Of a DNA stretch of 21,057 nt, positions 9,976-18,960 are shown piece after piece; within the stretch, counting starts at the first letter, position 1, and each line of letters opens with the position of its first letter. The stretch spans positions 15,331-36,387 of the forward strand of contig KN834916.1 of assembly GCA_000827265.1 (NCBI GenBank). Reading direction: 5' to 3'. A program made the position numbers and the translations under genes. The DNA comes from Collybiopsis luxurians FD-317 M1 (lineage: Eukaryota; Basidiomycota; Agaricomycetes; Agaricales; Omphalotaceae). The notes beneath the pieces were generated by a model. It searched no databases. It saw only the letters and a list, made by a program, of their open reading frames with translations, and had not been told where the DNA came from.

Positions 9976-10037
9976 ATTGAGAGCAGTTAGCAGTCAAGTT
10001 GGCTTGCAGAGTGAAGAATATGGGGGAGCACAAACCG

Positions 10038-10045
10038 CTTTTATA
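10038..10045 (-). promoter_or_regulatory. TATA box of family copy 4
   Basis: TATAAAAG on the minus strand, 63 nt ahead of the ATG at 9975. The surrounding sequence is conserved with copy 1 (GGGAGCACAA and AGTGAAG words). Confidence 0.65.
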
Positions 10046-10560
10046 CGCAAAGTGAATTGAATTCTAGGGCATGAATGACTTTCACCAATTGTAGAGACTT
10101 GTCATCTCTAGTACCGGAGCTTATAGCTTGATATGGCACAAAGGACAATCATACCAAGTGCAAATATGCCATGTCAATAACAATTCGAAATCTCATCAAG
10201 AACATGAGAACTCCTTGAGTGATACTTTGAATAGCAACTTTCCCCCAGTCCATAAAGCGTATTAACGAACTACTTACATGTCACAAGGTTGTCAGAATAA
10301 TCTGGAGAATTTTCTTCATGTAATTTAACTTCATGTACTAGTAATAGCATTGCTGTATCTTTACGACCATAAACTTATGGAATGTTCAACGCGACCCCAT
10401 GAATCTGCTCATTTTGGAAATTGTAATGCATAACAGGGCAAATTTATTGACAGCTCCTGCCTTATATGGTGATCTTTCGGCGGCCGGCTTTTCGGCTATA
10501 CCATGAGAGGAAAATGAACTTGTGGTCGAAAAGATACAGTATAGCAAAAATCGAATTCAA
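10046..10560. other. Upstream spacer duplicated from/to 4017-4552
   Basis: No gene is supported. It is partly similar to the spacer upstream of copy 1, and near 10540 it passes into the composite repeats. Confidence 0.45.
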
Positions 10561-10603
10561 GTATGGTCAATTTAAACTGAAACAAACAAGTTATTCCCCC
10601 TGC

Positions 10604-11110
10604 CTTTGGCGGTCTGCGTATTTCAATGTTGACGGGAGTCACCTTGAGCCAAACTTGGTCTTTTGTGCGATAATTGCCTAGCATCAGAAAATTTCCCATG
10701 TCTTCTGTCAGCCTCTACTTTTACGTCCTTCGGAGTACTCTATTATTTCAGTTGGAATTGATCTTGACTATGGGTATTCAATGTTCTAGATTTCTGTCAT
10801 CCTGGAGTGTTGCATCACCTTCTCTATCCTTCAAAGGACACAATTACTTCAGCTTGTAGTGACCCCCCTTGACCTTTTCTCTGTCCTGTGTGCAAGAATT
10901 GCCGAACATCAGAAAATCCACCAGGTCTTCCGTGAGCGTCTACACTAACATCCTTCAGAGTACTGGTTTACTTAAGTTTCCAAAGAGTCACCTTGACCCA
11001 AAGTCCTTCCTGTGCGCGAGAGCGAAAATTTCGCATTATCGAAAAAATACACCTTACCCTCCGTCAACGCGTCAACCTCTACATCCTTCCGAGTATTCAA
11101 TTACTTCAGT
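10604..11110 (-). repeat. Three further copies of the ~100-bp minus-strand element
   Basis: Copies lie at about 10645-10750, 10876-10980 and 10987-11110; the last two are directly adjacent. Each contains recognisable versions of TGTGTGCGAG, CATCAGAAAATG and GAGTACTCAATTACTT. The first also has the flank CTTTGGCGGTCTGC that is seen before copy A near 4617. In that copy the minus strand keeps a 67-codon open frame (10699-10496) containing VWLKVTPVNIE and an FQFKLTILEF run. Divergence among copies is high, so the duplication is not recent. Confidence 0.6.
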
Positions 11111-11141
11111 TTGCAATTGATCTCGATCTCTGATTTTCAAT

Positions 11142-11436
11142 GGTCTAGATTTCTATCCGTTCCCGTTATTTGCTTATAGACGACATTTTGTAATGTGCGT
11201 TCGCAACGGAAGGGCTGTATCTAGAGCACGAGAGTGTTCACAATAACCATCATGTTGGCGCCACCCAACTATGGCATTGCAAATGGCCGAATCTCGGAAA
11301 TTCCGCGGTTTGTTGGTTATCCTTTTTCGATTGCATAATGTCATAAGCCGAGTATTGTCATATATAGGGGTGGGAAGCCAATAGGTGTTACTCGTAGCAC
11401 TATATCTGGACCAGCTCTAACTTCCAATCTGGATGA
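11142..11436 (+). repeat. Second half of composite repeat unit, copy 2
   Basis: It follows the element at 10987-11110 directly. It holds TCTAGATTTCTATCC, ACATTTTGTAATGTGCG, AACGGAAGGG, GTTGGCGCCACCCA, AATGGCCGAATCTCGG, an intron-like stretch ending CATATATAGG near 11368, and a TCTGGACCAGCTCTAACTTC word. It breaks off at 11436, where the next unit begins. Confidence 0.6.
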
Positions 11437-11900
11437 AACTCCGTCCTTTGTGCGAGCACTGCCGAACATGAGAAAATGCACCATGTCCTCCGCCAGCCTC
11501 TACTCGTACATCCGTCGAGTACTCAATTACTTCGGTTTGCGATTAATCATAACGTTCAATGTTGTTCTAGATTTCTGTGACAGTTCCGTTTGGTTATTGA
11601 TAGACTACATTTTATAAGTGCAACGTGCGTTCTGAACGGAAAGGGTTGTACCTTAGAAAACGAGGGTGCTCACGATGACTGTCATGTTGGCGCCACCCAG
11701 CTATGGAATTGCTCATGGCCGAATCTCGCAAACTCCACCGTTCGTTGCTTCTCATTTTCAATCACGTACTGTCATAAATCAAAGATATTTATACGTAGAG
11801 GTGGGAAGGTTAATAGGTAATAGTGCTATATCTGGACCAGTTCCGACTTCCAATCAGGATGTCATTGTGCGTAGATCAATACCTCATTGTTCCAAGTCGG
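11437..11900 (+). repeat. Composite repeat unit, copy 3 (complete)
   Basis: Starts with the ~100-bp element (11437-11540, CTCCGTCCTTTGTGCGAGC) and continues with GTTCTAGATTTCTGTGACAG, AACGGAAAGGG, GTTGGCGCCACCCAGC, GGCCGAATCTCGCAAA and an intron-like stretch ending at TACGTAG. It ends with a plus-strand frame reading NSAISGPVPTSNQDV, homologous to DSAISGPIPTSNQNV in the minus-strand gene 14793-14413. The 3' part of that gene is missing here. The start-to-start distance from the previous unit (10987) is about 450 bp. Confidence 0.6.
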
Positions 11901-13888
11901 CTCTACTTCTCTAAACTTTATCTGTTCTACGATATTTTTAAGGCAGCACTGGGCAGTAACAGACTGTTCAATGTAAATGTAGTCGAAATGCTACAGGCTG
12001 CAGAGGGCAAACCAGAGGCTCATGCTTGTACTTTTTTTGTTTACGCTCGACTGCAATAGAGTGAGAGTAAGAGGCCTAGAGCGAAACTTTCCTCGCCCCC
12101 ACCGGGGCCGTCTTTACTGGGTCGTTGGAAGTTGGAAAGAGAACGCAAGCGCATCACAAAGTTGGGGTTCAATCCTGTTCGCTCATTAGCATGACCGTAT
12201 TTGCACGCCGAATGCCGACTTCTGTATGTCATTTTTTAGTTCAAATGTCACAATTTTAAGCGAATACAAAGAAGCTCTAATACTATTAAGATTTGGGTCA
12301 AGATAGTGCCGAGATGAAATGCGGACCCATTGCTTATGCTACACGCCGAGATGAAATTTGCCTCAGCAGATATACTCCACAACCCAATCCCTCTGGATGT
12401 CGGGCTCACCAGTCCAGTCCCCTCTTGCTTTTGAACAATGTCTTACTGGACGAGGGCTCAGATCCTCTGTGGCGGTTAAAATAAAGAGAAAAGAGGGTGA
12501 GACCGAAAGATATGAAGTAGCAAAAGAAAGCGAGCCTAATGATGAACATACAAGTTTCAGCAGCACAAGATATTCCTTTTATACTTCCAGCCTCCACTCC
12601 AACGAGTTATTTCAAATCCGAGATCATGGGTAGTCCTGGAGAAATTTAACTAATAAATATGTTCACCTGTTCACCTTCTTCCCGCCAGAAAAGCAACCGG
12701 GCCCTTGCTAGGTCTGGTCATGACCGAGAATTCTAAGAAATGTTAAATCGCACTGCACAGTGGTCGATAATGATAAACAATTTACAAGAAGCCAAGGGCG
12801 GTTGGGGTACCTATAATCTCAGCAATGTAGCCCCTAATTTGGGTTCCCAGGAGAATATCGTGATAAATTTGGTTCGAGGCTCTGGTCCTCATTTACTATT
12901 TAGAAAATCACCAATGTATGTTCCATTTTTAAGAATGATCCAGACCATGCTGCTGTTGTTTTATGGAGAGACGACAAATCTTGGTGAGTCTGGGATTTGA
13001 TTCGAGCATCCTGATTCCTTAGTACATGCATTTTTGTGAAACGTTCATGCCATAGTCTAAGATTTTGGCTCTCAGTTGTCCCCGAACTGGAACATAAAAG
13101 TGCTCCTCGAGCAAGAAATACCTATGAGACCAGTAATTAGGAGCTCCAGGAAATACATATCACAGAGCTGTGGCAGACGCTGGGAGCAAACTATATCCAC
13201 TATGGCAGATTGAATGTTCAAGCCGTATAATCATGTAAATAATGTACCAATGTGACTAAGCCCTAAATGAGATCTGTATTTGGGACTTCCGAGGAGTTTG
13301 TCCTGAGGAATCTTGGCAGATGGGGAATAAAAGAATGGCTCCATGGCTGGTGTGAGTATGATATAGCAGATGTTCTAACCGTTCTAATTCAGCTGACCGT
13401 TAATTTACATGTAGCTTCTACTCGTATCACTACAGCTGTTACATCGATCCAAACCGGGTACAGGTGCATGGAATGCAGAATGCCGAGCTCTAGCGGTCGA
13501 GTGAAGTCTGTGCCTGATACTTTTCAATTTTAAAGTAAGAGCATAATAATGATGACTGAAATTGAATGGGTAATACAGTATACTTGGCATTGTAGGTAAT
13601 TAAGTACAATTCAATTCCGATGCAATTAAATTAAATGAAAAGGCGTCATCTTTGACCCATTACCAGCCGGCAGGGCCTCCAGTTCATGGGCCATGGGTCC
13701 TGAAATATCGATGGCGCCAGTCCTCACAGAAATTCGTGAATATGAATCAATCAATTACTGAGGTTGAACCCTGTTCTAGGACAGCATGAGTACGGAACTC
13801 TAATAGAATTGCTTTGTTAGCATACATTTTATCCATCCTACTTGCGCCGCATTCTACCATAAGCATTTGTTTCAACTAAACTGAGTCA
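11901..13888. other. No confident gene
   Basis: Several 60-90 codon frames exist, none with family character. An exon-like stretch may lie at 12902-12983 (acceptor TTTAG, frame reading NDPDHAAVVLWRDDKSW, then a GTGAGT donor), but I cannot link it to a second exon. The plus strand near 13079-13230 also shows protein-like composition interrupted by a TAG. Confidence 0.35.
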
Positions 13889-13889
13889 C

Positions 13890-14080
13890 CCCAGAAGTTG
13901 GAAAAAAATCTGCTCGGTGAAATTCATCACCAAAAAGCTGGTCAATGAATTCAGATATGCTGAGCGTGCTTGTATGCGTCATTCAGTTTCACCAAATCAT
14001 ATATATCAGTCTGCTCACTGAATTTTGTTTTCTTGGTAACTCATTCCGCGGAGCGAAATTTTTTCCACCTCTGAGGTAAG
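13890..14080. mobile_element. MITE-like element with imperfect terminal inverted repeats
   Basis: The left end (about 13894) reads CAGAAGTTGGAAAAAAATC. The right end, read inward on the minus strand from about 14075, gives CAGAGGTGGAAAAAATTTC. Similarity continues inward for about 40 nt (a CGGTGAAATTCATCACC versus CGCGGAATGAGTTACC segment) and the centre also has inverted words (TTTCACCAAATC and CTGCTCACTGAATT). Total length is near 185 bp with no coding capacity of its own. No clear target-site duplication is visible. Confidence 0.4.
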
Positions 14081-14303
14081 CCCCCAGACCTTCTGATACA
14101 ATCTTCCGATTAATGGCTCGAATCTTGGACTCTTCGAAAGCGATTTTGGTCAGAGCTATATTGTACCTTAACCCCCTAGGAGTGGCTTTCCCGTGAGTCT
14201 GAGAATAATGTCCTGGAGTTCTAAAGATGCACTTGTAAGTAATTGCATCTTTGCAATTGAAATATAGAGGGGAAAGTGGATGTTTACTAGATATTCCATC
14301 CCA
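13989..14303 (-). CDS. Start-less 104-codon open frame, possible exon (unrecognised)
   Basis: Open from the codon after TAA (14306-14304) to TGA at 13991-13989, with no ATG near the beginning, so it would need an upstream exon. The composition is protein-like: FNCKDAITYKCIF, GKATPRGLRYNIALTKIAF and ESKIRAINRKIVSEGLGAY. The last third (from LRGGKNFAPRNE) lies within the inverted-repeat element, so genuine coding may stop at about 14077. I do not recognise the protein. It could be a chance frame. Confidence 0.25.
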   Translation of the reverse strand, partial: WDGISSKHPLSPLYFNCKDAITYKCIFRTPGHYSQTHGKATPRGLRYNIALTKIAFEESKIRAINRKIVSEGLGAYLRGGKNFAPRNELPRKQNSVSRLIYMIW

Positions 14304-14412
14304 TTAAATGCTTATCTCCTGACAGGAAAATCCGGATTGTGGGGCCGATGATTGACAAGGGGACATAGGTGACACCTACTACTTCCGACCAATCTACATC
14401 CAAGGTCCCCGG

Positions 14413-14793
14413 TCAATTCGCTCCCTCGGTTTCTACCACAAGCCAAGTACTTTGGCCCGCCGGCACATTAAACTCTGTAGTCTGCATCATTCTAGCTCCA
14501 TGAACAGTCTGCTGCTGCTTAGTGTTGCCCTCAAAAATCTTGTAAGAAAGCAGGGTGGTCATGGCAGTTCTAATTCGTGGAAGTAGAGTGGACTTGAGAT
14601 AACCAGGTGCTGATCTACCCTCGCTGACATTCTGATTGGAAGTCGGAATTGGTCCAGAAATGGCACTATCAGCTGTTAGCCTTCTCTCACCTATATATGG
14701 AAGTCCGTGACTGAAAAAGGAAAGACAATGTTCAATACCAGTTTGGACATCAACGCTGGGACTACAATACATTCTCTGTTCACCGTCTGCCAT
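14413..14793 (-). CDS. Small unrecognised protein, probably two exons
   Basis: Starts at ATG 14793 (MADGEQRMYCSPSVDVQTG) and ends with TGA at 14415-14413. The frame is open throughout (126 aa). However, 14738-14691 begins GTATTG, ends CATATATAG, is 48 nt long and aligns with intron-like stretches in the repeats at 11308-11368 and 11740-11795, so a spliced 110-aa product is likelier. Motifs: RRLTADSAISGPIPTSNQNV, LLSYKIFEGNTK, and a C-terminal FNVPAGQSTWLVVETEG. The sequence is hydrophilic, with no signal peptide or membrane segment. Degraded relatives occur at 5120-5440, 7020-7140, 11142-11436 and 11437-11900. It is divergent from the lectin pseudogene 127 bp away. It may itself be a fragment of a longer ancestral gene. 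Function unknown. Confidence 0.6.
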   Translation of the reverse strand: MADGEQRMYCSPSVDVQTGIEHCLSFFSHGLPYIGERRLTADSAISGPIPTSNQNVSEGRSAPGYLKSTLLPRIRTAMTTLLSYKIFEGNTKQQQTVHGARMMQTTEFNVPAGQSTWLVVETEGAN

Positions 14794-14821
14794 AACTCTT
14801 TGTTGTCCGACCTCGGGCAGA

Positions 14822-14829
14822 TATAAAAG
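14822..14829 (+). promoter_or_regulatory. TATA box of the lectin pseudogene
   Basis: TATAAAAG, 98 nt before the ATG at 14920, within the 126-nt divergent intergenic stretch. Confidence 0.55.
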
Positions 14830-14919
14830 GTTGCTTGTTCAAACCACTGTTCCTTAGTTTACCTCGGTAGATCAATACTCAGCAGCTCAAGCCTTTTGAA
14901 TTCTTCTCGGTCTTTCAAC

Positions 14920-15568
14920 ATGTCTCTCGTCCATGGACAAGCTTATACCATTGTTAACTGCTACCAATACTGTCATTGACCTTTCCGGTAATGACAATGT
15001 CACCGGTCCGCAGGCCATTTTTTGTCAACAATTAGCATAGCTCATGTTCTGCGACATGTTCTTATAGTCCAAGGATATCAAAATAATGGTGGCTACAGTA
15101 ACCAAAAGGTTTGCATAACTACCTATATCCCATCCAATTTGGTTAATCAATTTGATACTTATTCTGCTATCCTATTTTTCAGTGGGTTGCTTTGACCGCC
15201 GGTAATGGTTGGACCTTCAAGAATGTCCGTACTGGAGCCTTCCTTGCTCTCCAGAACTACTGCGGAGGCACTAGCTCTCGCGTTATTTCAGGAAACATCC
15301 CCGTTGTTTGATCACTTACCACCAGTGCTGCTGCGAGTACCTATACGTGAGTTCGGTTTCATGTGCATGAGGCATCTGCTAGCAAGGAAAAGAGTGTCGT
15401 TAATTGAGCTCACCAACTTTTTGTTTCCGTTGCAGCGTCACCCTTCCCTTGCTCAGTTCCCCGCTTGCCCTCGACCTTGACAGCTCCAACGCTGCAAATG
15501 GAACGGCTATCCTTGTCTTTACCCCCACCGGCGACGCCAATCAGAGCTGGAAATTTGTTACATCCTAG
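14920..15568 (+). pseudogene. Ricin-B-type (R-type, beta-trefoil) mushroom lectin, decayed
   Basis: Carbohydrate-binding beta-trefoil lectin of the small cytosolic mushroom type (family knowledge: usually about 140-150 aa and active in defence against fungivores). Seen: MSLVHGQAYTIVN at the start, TVIDLSGNDN of the first repeat, NQKW at the end of exon 2 and NQSWKF near the C-terminus (Q-x-W motifs), plus GWTFKNVRTGAFLALQN. Exons are 14920-15023, 15068-15108, 15183-15346 and 15436-15568. The introns (44, 74 and 89 nt) are consistent with frame downstream of the first break. Breaks: a frameshift at about 14959 (TGA at 14977 follows in the initial frame) and TGA at 15309-15311 where a Trp (TGG) is expected. 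The length would fit a normal single-trefoil lectin. The TATA box is retained. Confidence 0.8.
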
Positions 15569-17041
15569 ATATTGGGCGGAAAACGCTTTTACAGACCAAT
15601 ATCAGGTCTGACATTCACTAAGTTGTTCCAGTTCTGAATGTTTCTTATAAAATCAATCTATAAACCCGATATCAACCACTGTATGTACTTGTATTCAAAT
15701 GTGAAGATCTGATTTCTCCGAGTCCTTGTTTAACCCTTTTTCAAAAGTCGGCATAGTGTTAAGTACTAATAAGTATGTTCACTGCCTCTTGGTTCTGACA
15801 ATCGATGGATTGTACGAGTGACCGCAATATCACTGGCTCTGCAGCTTGTTTGTGCAGAGACTCGAGAGTCGAGCAAACCTTGGTTTATCAGGGTTACCAT
15901 TCTTGGTCCACAACGCTCAGAGGTGTCCAACGGAGGCCACAAGTCGTCCTGGGGCAAATAACTCCAACAAGGACGAGAGAAACATTGTTCTTGATGGATC
16001 GGAATTTTCGTTCATGAATTAGTCTCGGGATGCCGCGTAGGGGCTCTGATTATCCATTCTTAATCCGCTCAGACGAAAACCTCTGGGTCCTTATATAAAG
16101 CACGAACTGGATCTCTCTTAACCGCTAACAGGAACTCCATTTCTGCCGATGTCTAATCGGCGAACTCTCAGCTGGAACTGTTGAGCACGGAGATACGTTG
16201 CTCCGTACAAACAGCTTTGACCTTTCTGATTAGAACGTTCTCTCTATTTCTTTTACTTTGGCTCGCGTTGTTTGATTACATACTAACTGTACAGTTACTA
16301 TGACTTACCGCAGCCACTGTGGATCGCTCTGTATTGCTCTGTTCTACCATCAACTGAGGGGAGCCGTTACTTATTCCCCAATAAATATTGATGCTAACAT
16401 TCCCATGTAGCTACGTATTCAATATGTCTAACAGGAACACATCTTGTTGTTAAAATGGTTAGATAAGTAATCTCCTTGACGTTACACAGCGATTCAAAAG
16501 TTTCGGTACAGAGACAGTTCTGATCCAATCTAAAGAGAAGAGTCGAGCCTATGGTACAGTCCTGCTTTGTTAAACTAAGTGATAGACCTAAATTTGAGTT
16601 GGGGATAATCCTCTTCCATCTTTAAACTATAACAATGAAGTACTTCTATCCTTCTTGCACTATCAAGGACTGGGCATACTGAGGTCAGTTCTGGTCCGCG
16701 GACTGCAATGTTGTTTGCCATGCATACAGAATATCCGAATTCTTTGTTTCAGGGTTTGAATTTCTTCGATTCATCAACATAAAATGTCTTTCATGAAAGG
16801 GTCCAGAACTTTAATTAATCCAAGCTGGGTTCTTTTTGCATCGAACCCAGAGTATTGTCTGGGCTCACATATTCAAATCAAACGTCATATGGATTGATGA
16901 ATTCATCAATCTAAAATTTCCACGACATTAATGGGGTGCAGAAACCTGCACTTATTTCACCGTGACGGAGAGTTATTTTCATCAGAATGGTATCTAGAGT
17001 TCAATCATTGAAGTTCTCATTGTCATCGCTTCCTTCATTGA
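15569..17041. other. No confident gene
   Basis: A TATATAAA at 16092-16099 precedes ATG codons at 16150 and 16424, but the frames after them close within about a dozen codons. A frame at 16129-16226 reads CRCLIGELSAGTVEHGDTLL. It has an acceptor-like TAACAG before it, so it may be a relic exon. Nothing else stands out. Confidence 0.4.
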
Positions 17042-17984
17042 CTGATCTCAGCTCTCGCATGGACTCTGGATGAAGACAAAGATGACCACAATGACAATGA
17101 TGAAGGCTTGATCCTTTCAGATGACAGTCTCAGTGGTGAGTCTTGCCTAGGCTCTTCATCTGACTCTGATACTGACACATCTTCATCCTTGTTGACATCT
17201 TCCACCCCCGATCACTGCACCTGCTCCTTACATGCCCTCCATTGGCCCTCCAAAGTCAACAAACAGTGCCACCATCTCTGCACACTTGTCATCTCCTACC
17301 TCCATACCCTTTTTGAACTCAACCCCTCACCCAATCTCTACATCTCCATCATTGAACTCAGCGATGAGCCTGAGTTGACATCCATTGAACTTTTGGATAC
17401 CCTCTCTGATATTGCTACTTCCAACTCATCCACTTTCGCTTTGGCCCTCGCCATATATGTGTCTGAAGGTGACATGAGGGAGATTGTCCAACTTCTCAAT
17501 ACCCATGTGCATCTTTTGAGACCTCAAGACACATTGAGCTATCAAGCTGCTGTAGTGACAATGGCTGAGGAAGAGGTGCTTGACAAGGGGGGTAGCTGGA
17601 GGCGGTGGTGCTGGAGGCGCAGACGCAGGGGATGGGATACCGCCCCCACTTCATCCAATAGCCTTTGTAGCGATGATGATGGGTTTCCCTGTCTATGTTC
17701 CTTTAAACAGCGGTGATATCAATAAAAATGACCTGGACACTGATGAGGGTGGCCCATTCAGTTTCAGGGGCATGGGTATGGGGGGAATGGGGGGAATGGG
17801 GTTGTTGGATATGGATCCTGACAATCCAGATTTGGATGATGTTAGGGAGGAGTTGAGGCCGAGGTTGAAGGAGAGGTTTGAGGGGTGGGTGGAAGCTGCA
17901 ATGAAGATTAAAGGTGGGCTGGGGGTGTTGGCGAGGGTGTATACAAGGATGGTTTCAGAGAAGGAGGACTCCGAGAAACTTTGA
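17042..17984 (+). pseudogene. Conserved-looking acidic/helical protein with one frame break
   Basis: The first frame is open from 17042 (after TGA) to about 17575: an acidic start (LDEDKDDHNDNDEG), a Ser/Asp tract, then predicted helices (LCTLVISYLHTLFEL, LDTLSDIATSNSSTFALALA and MREIVQLLNTHVHLL). The protein then continues in the +1 frame from about 17577 as a Gly-rich linker, PLHPIAFVAMMMGFP, a Met/Gly segment, and DPDNPDLDDVREELRPRLKE, ending with TGA at 17984. The switch occurs at a GGGGGG run (17586-17591), consistent with a one-base indel. It resembles hypothetical proteins I associate with Agaricomycetes, but I cannot name it. The true N-terminus may lie upstream; an acceptor-like CTCAG precedes 17051. 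It could be a real gene with a sequencing error in the G run rather than a pseudogene. Confidence 0.6.
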
Positions 17985-18447
17985 CACTGACAACAACAAT
18001 GATGACGAGGCCTCTGTCGCCGCCGCTGTTTTCAATGAGATTACCATAGTTATTGCACCACCCTCATCACCCCTAGCTCAGGCTGCTCTAACTCTCACTC
18101 CCTGATTGCTTGAACTGTCAAGAACAAACTTTTTGACTACCCTTGTGTGTTCCATCATCCCTTCGCTGTCATTCAAATGCCGGGTGGTGGAGTGCGGGGT
18201 TTGACTACCCTCAATCAAACACTGGGAGGTTGTAACAGACAAAGGCAGGGAGGACGACTTGAAGTTGGTGAGGGCAAGGAAATGGAGGTGGTGGAGTTCT
18301 GGGTCAAAGGTTGAGGGCTGTGTATATTGTTTTGTGGAAGGGAAGAGTCAGAGGCTGTATTGATGTGGATATGAATATGGCGCATGTGCATGGATGGATG
18401 AACGGATGGAGGTAATAGAGTAGAGTAGTCAGAAATGGGAATGCATC

Positions 18448-18468
18448 AAAAAAAAAAAAAAAAAAAAA
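18448..18468. repeat. Poly-A run of 21
   Basis: An uninterrupted run of 21 A residues. No target-site duplication or retro-element body is visible next to it. Confidence 0.8.
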
Positions 18469-18719
18469 CTCACAATAGTTCCCTGATAACTTGAGAATTT
18501 GAATTCAAATTTGACTATCCCTATGAGACATTGCATAGCAAGCGTGTGGCTGAGAGTGACTCCATTTTGCTTGGAGTTTGAAACATTTGTTCTTTGCAAA
18601 AGATTTGAACAATAACCATGAAGCTTCTGCTGCCCCCAATGGAAATATCGTAGTTGTTACAACTCGCACCTCCACTCATCCCCCTCACCCTCTCCATTCT
18701 ACCCCCTCATTGCTGAAAC

Positions 18720-18817
18720 GAGCCGGAGATCGTTGCGATCGAGTTGGAGATTGTCGCGTTCGAGTTGGAGATTGTCACGTTCGAGTTTGAGATCATCTCC
18801 TTCGCGTTGAAGATTTG
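18720..18817. repeat. 21-bp tandem repeat, about 4.7 units
   Basis: Units begin at 18720, 18741, 18762, 18783 and 18804 with consensus GAGTTGGAGATTGTCGCGTT. The second and third differ at one position. One plus frame reads repeated RVGDC-V heptads, but it closes at 18788-18790 (TGA) and lacks other coding evidence. Confidence 0.7.
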
Positions 18818-18960
18818 TAATATTGTTTCGTTGATTCGTGTACGATTCTGACTGTTTCTGAAAAGGATTTAGCGTGAGCGTTTCAGGTTAGCCATGCCAT
18901 CATAGCAAATACCTCTAACTCGTGCTCAGCTGCTTTCAACTTTTCCTGTAAAAGCATTAG

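Larger units (their letters stand above)
17985..18960. other. No gene supported; poly-A tract and short tandem array
   Basis: The sequence to about 18420 is G-rich on the plus strand and may hold remains of the 3' part of the preceding gene. After a 21-nt A run it becomes AT-rich, then contains the 21-bp array. Confidence 0.4.

Noticed and set aside
9778..9990. Plus-strand 70-codon frame over family copy 4
   Set aside because: Antisense to the intact three-exon minus gene.
12902..12983. Exon-like stretch with TTTAG acceptor and GTGAGT donor
   Set aside because: No partner exon in a compatible phase and no recognised family; mentioned only in the region note.
16129..16226. Possible RasGAP-like exon (GDTLLRTNS)
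   Set aside because: Only a single short motif matches, with no neighbouring exon; too weak to annotate.
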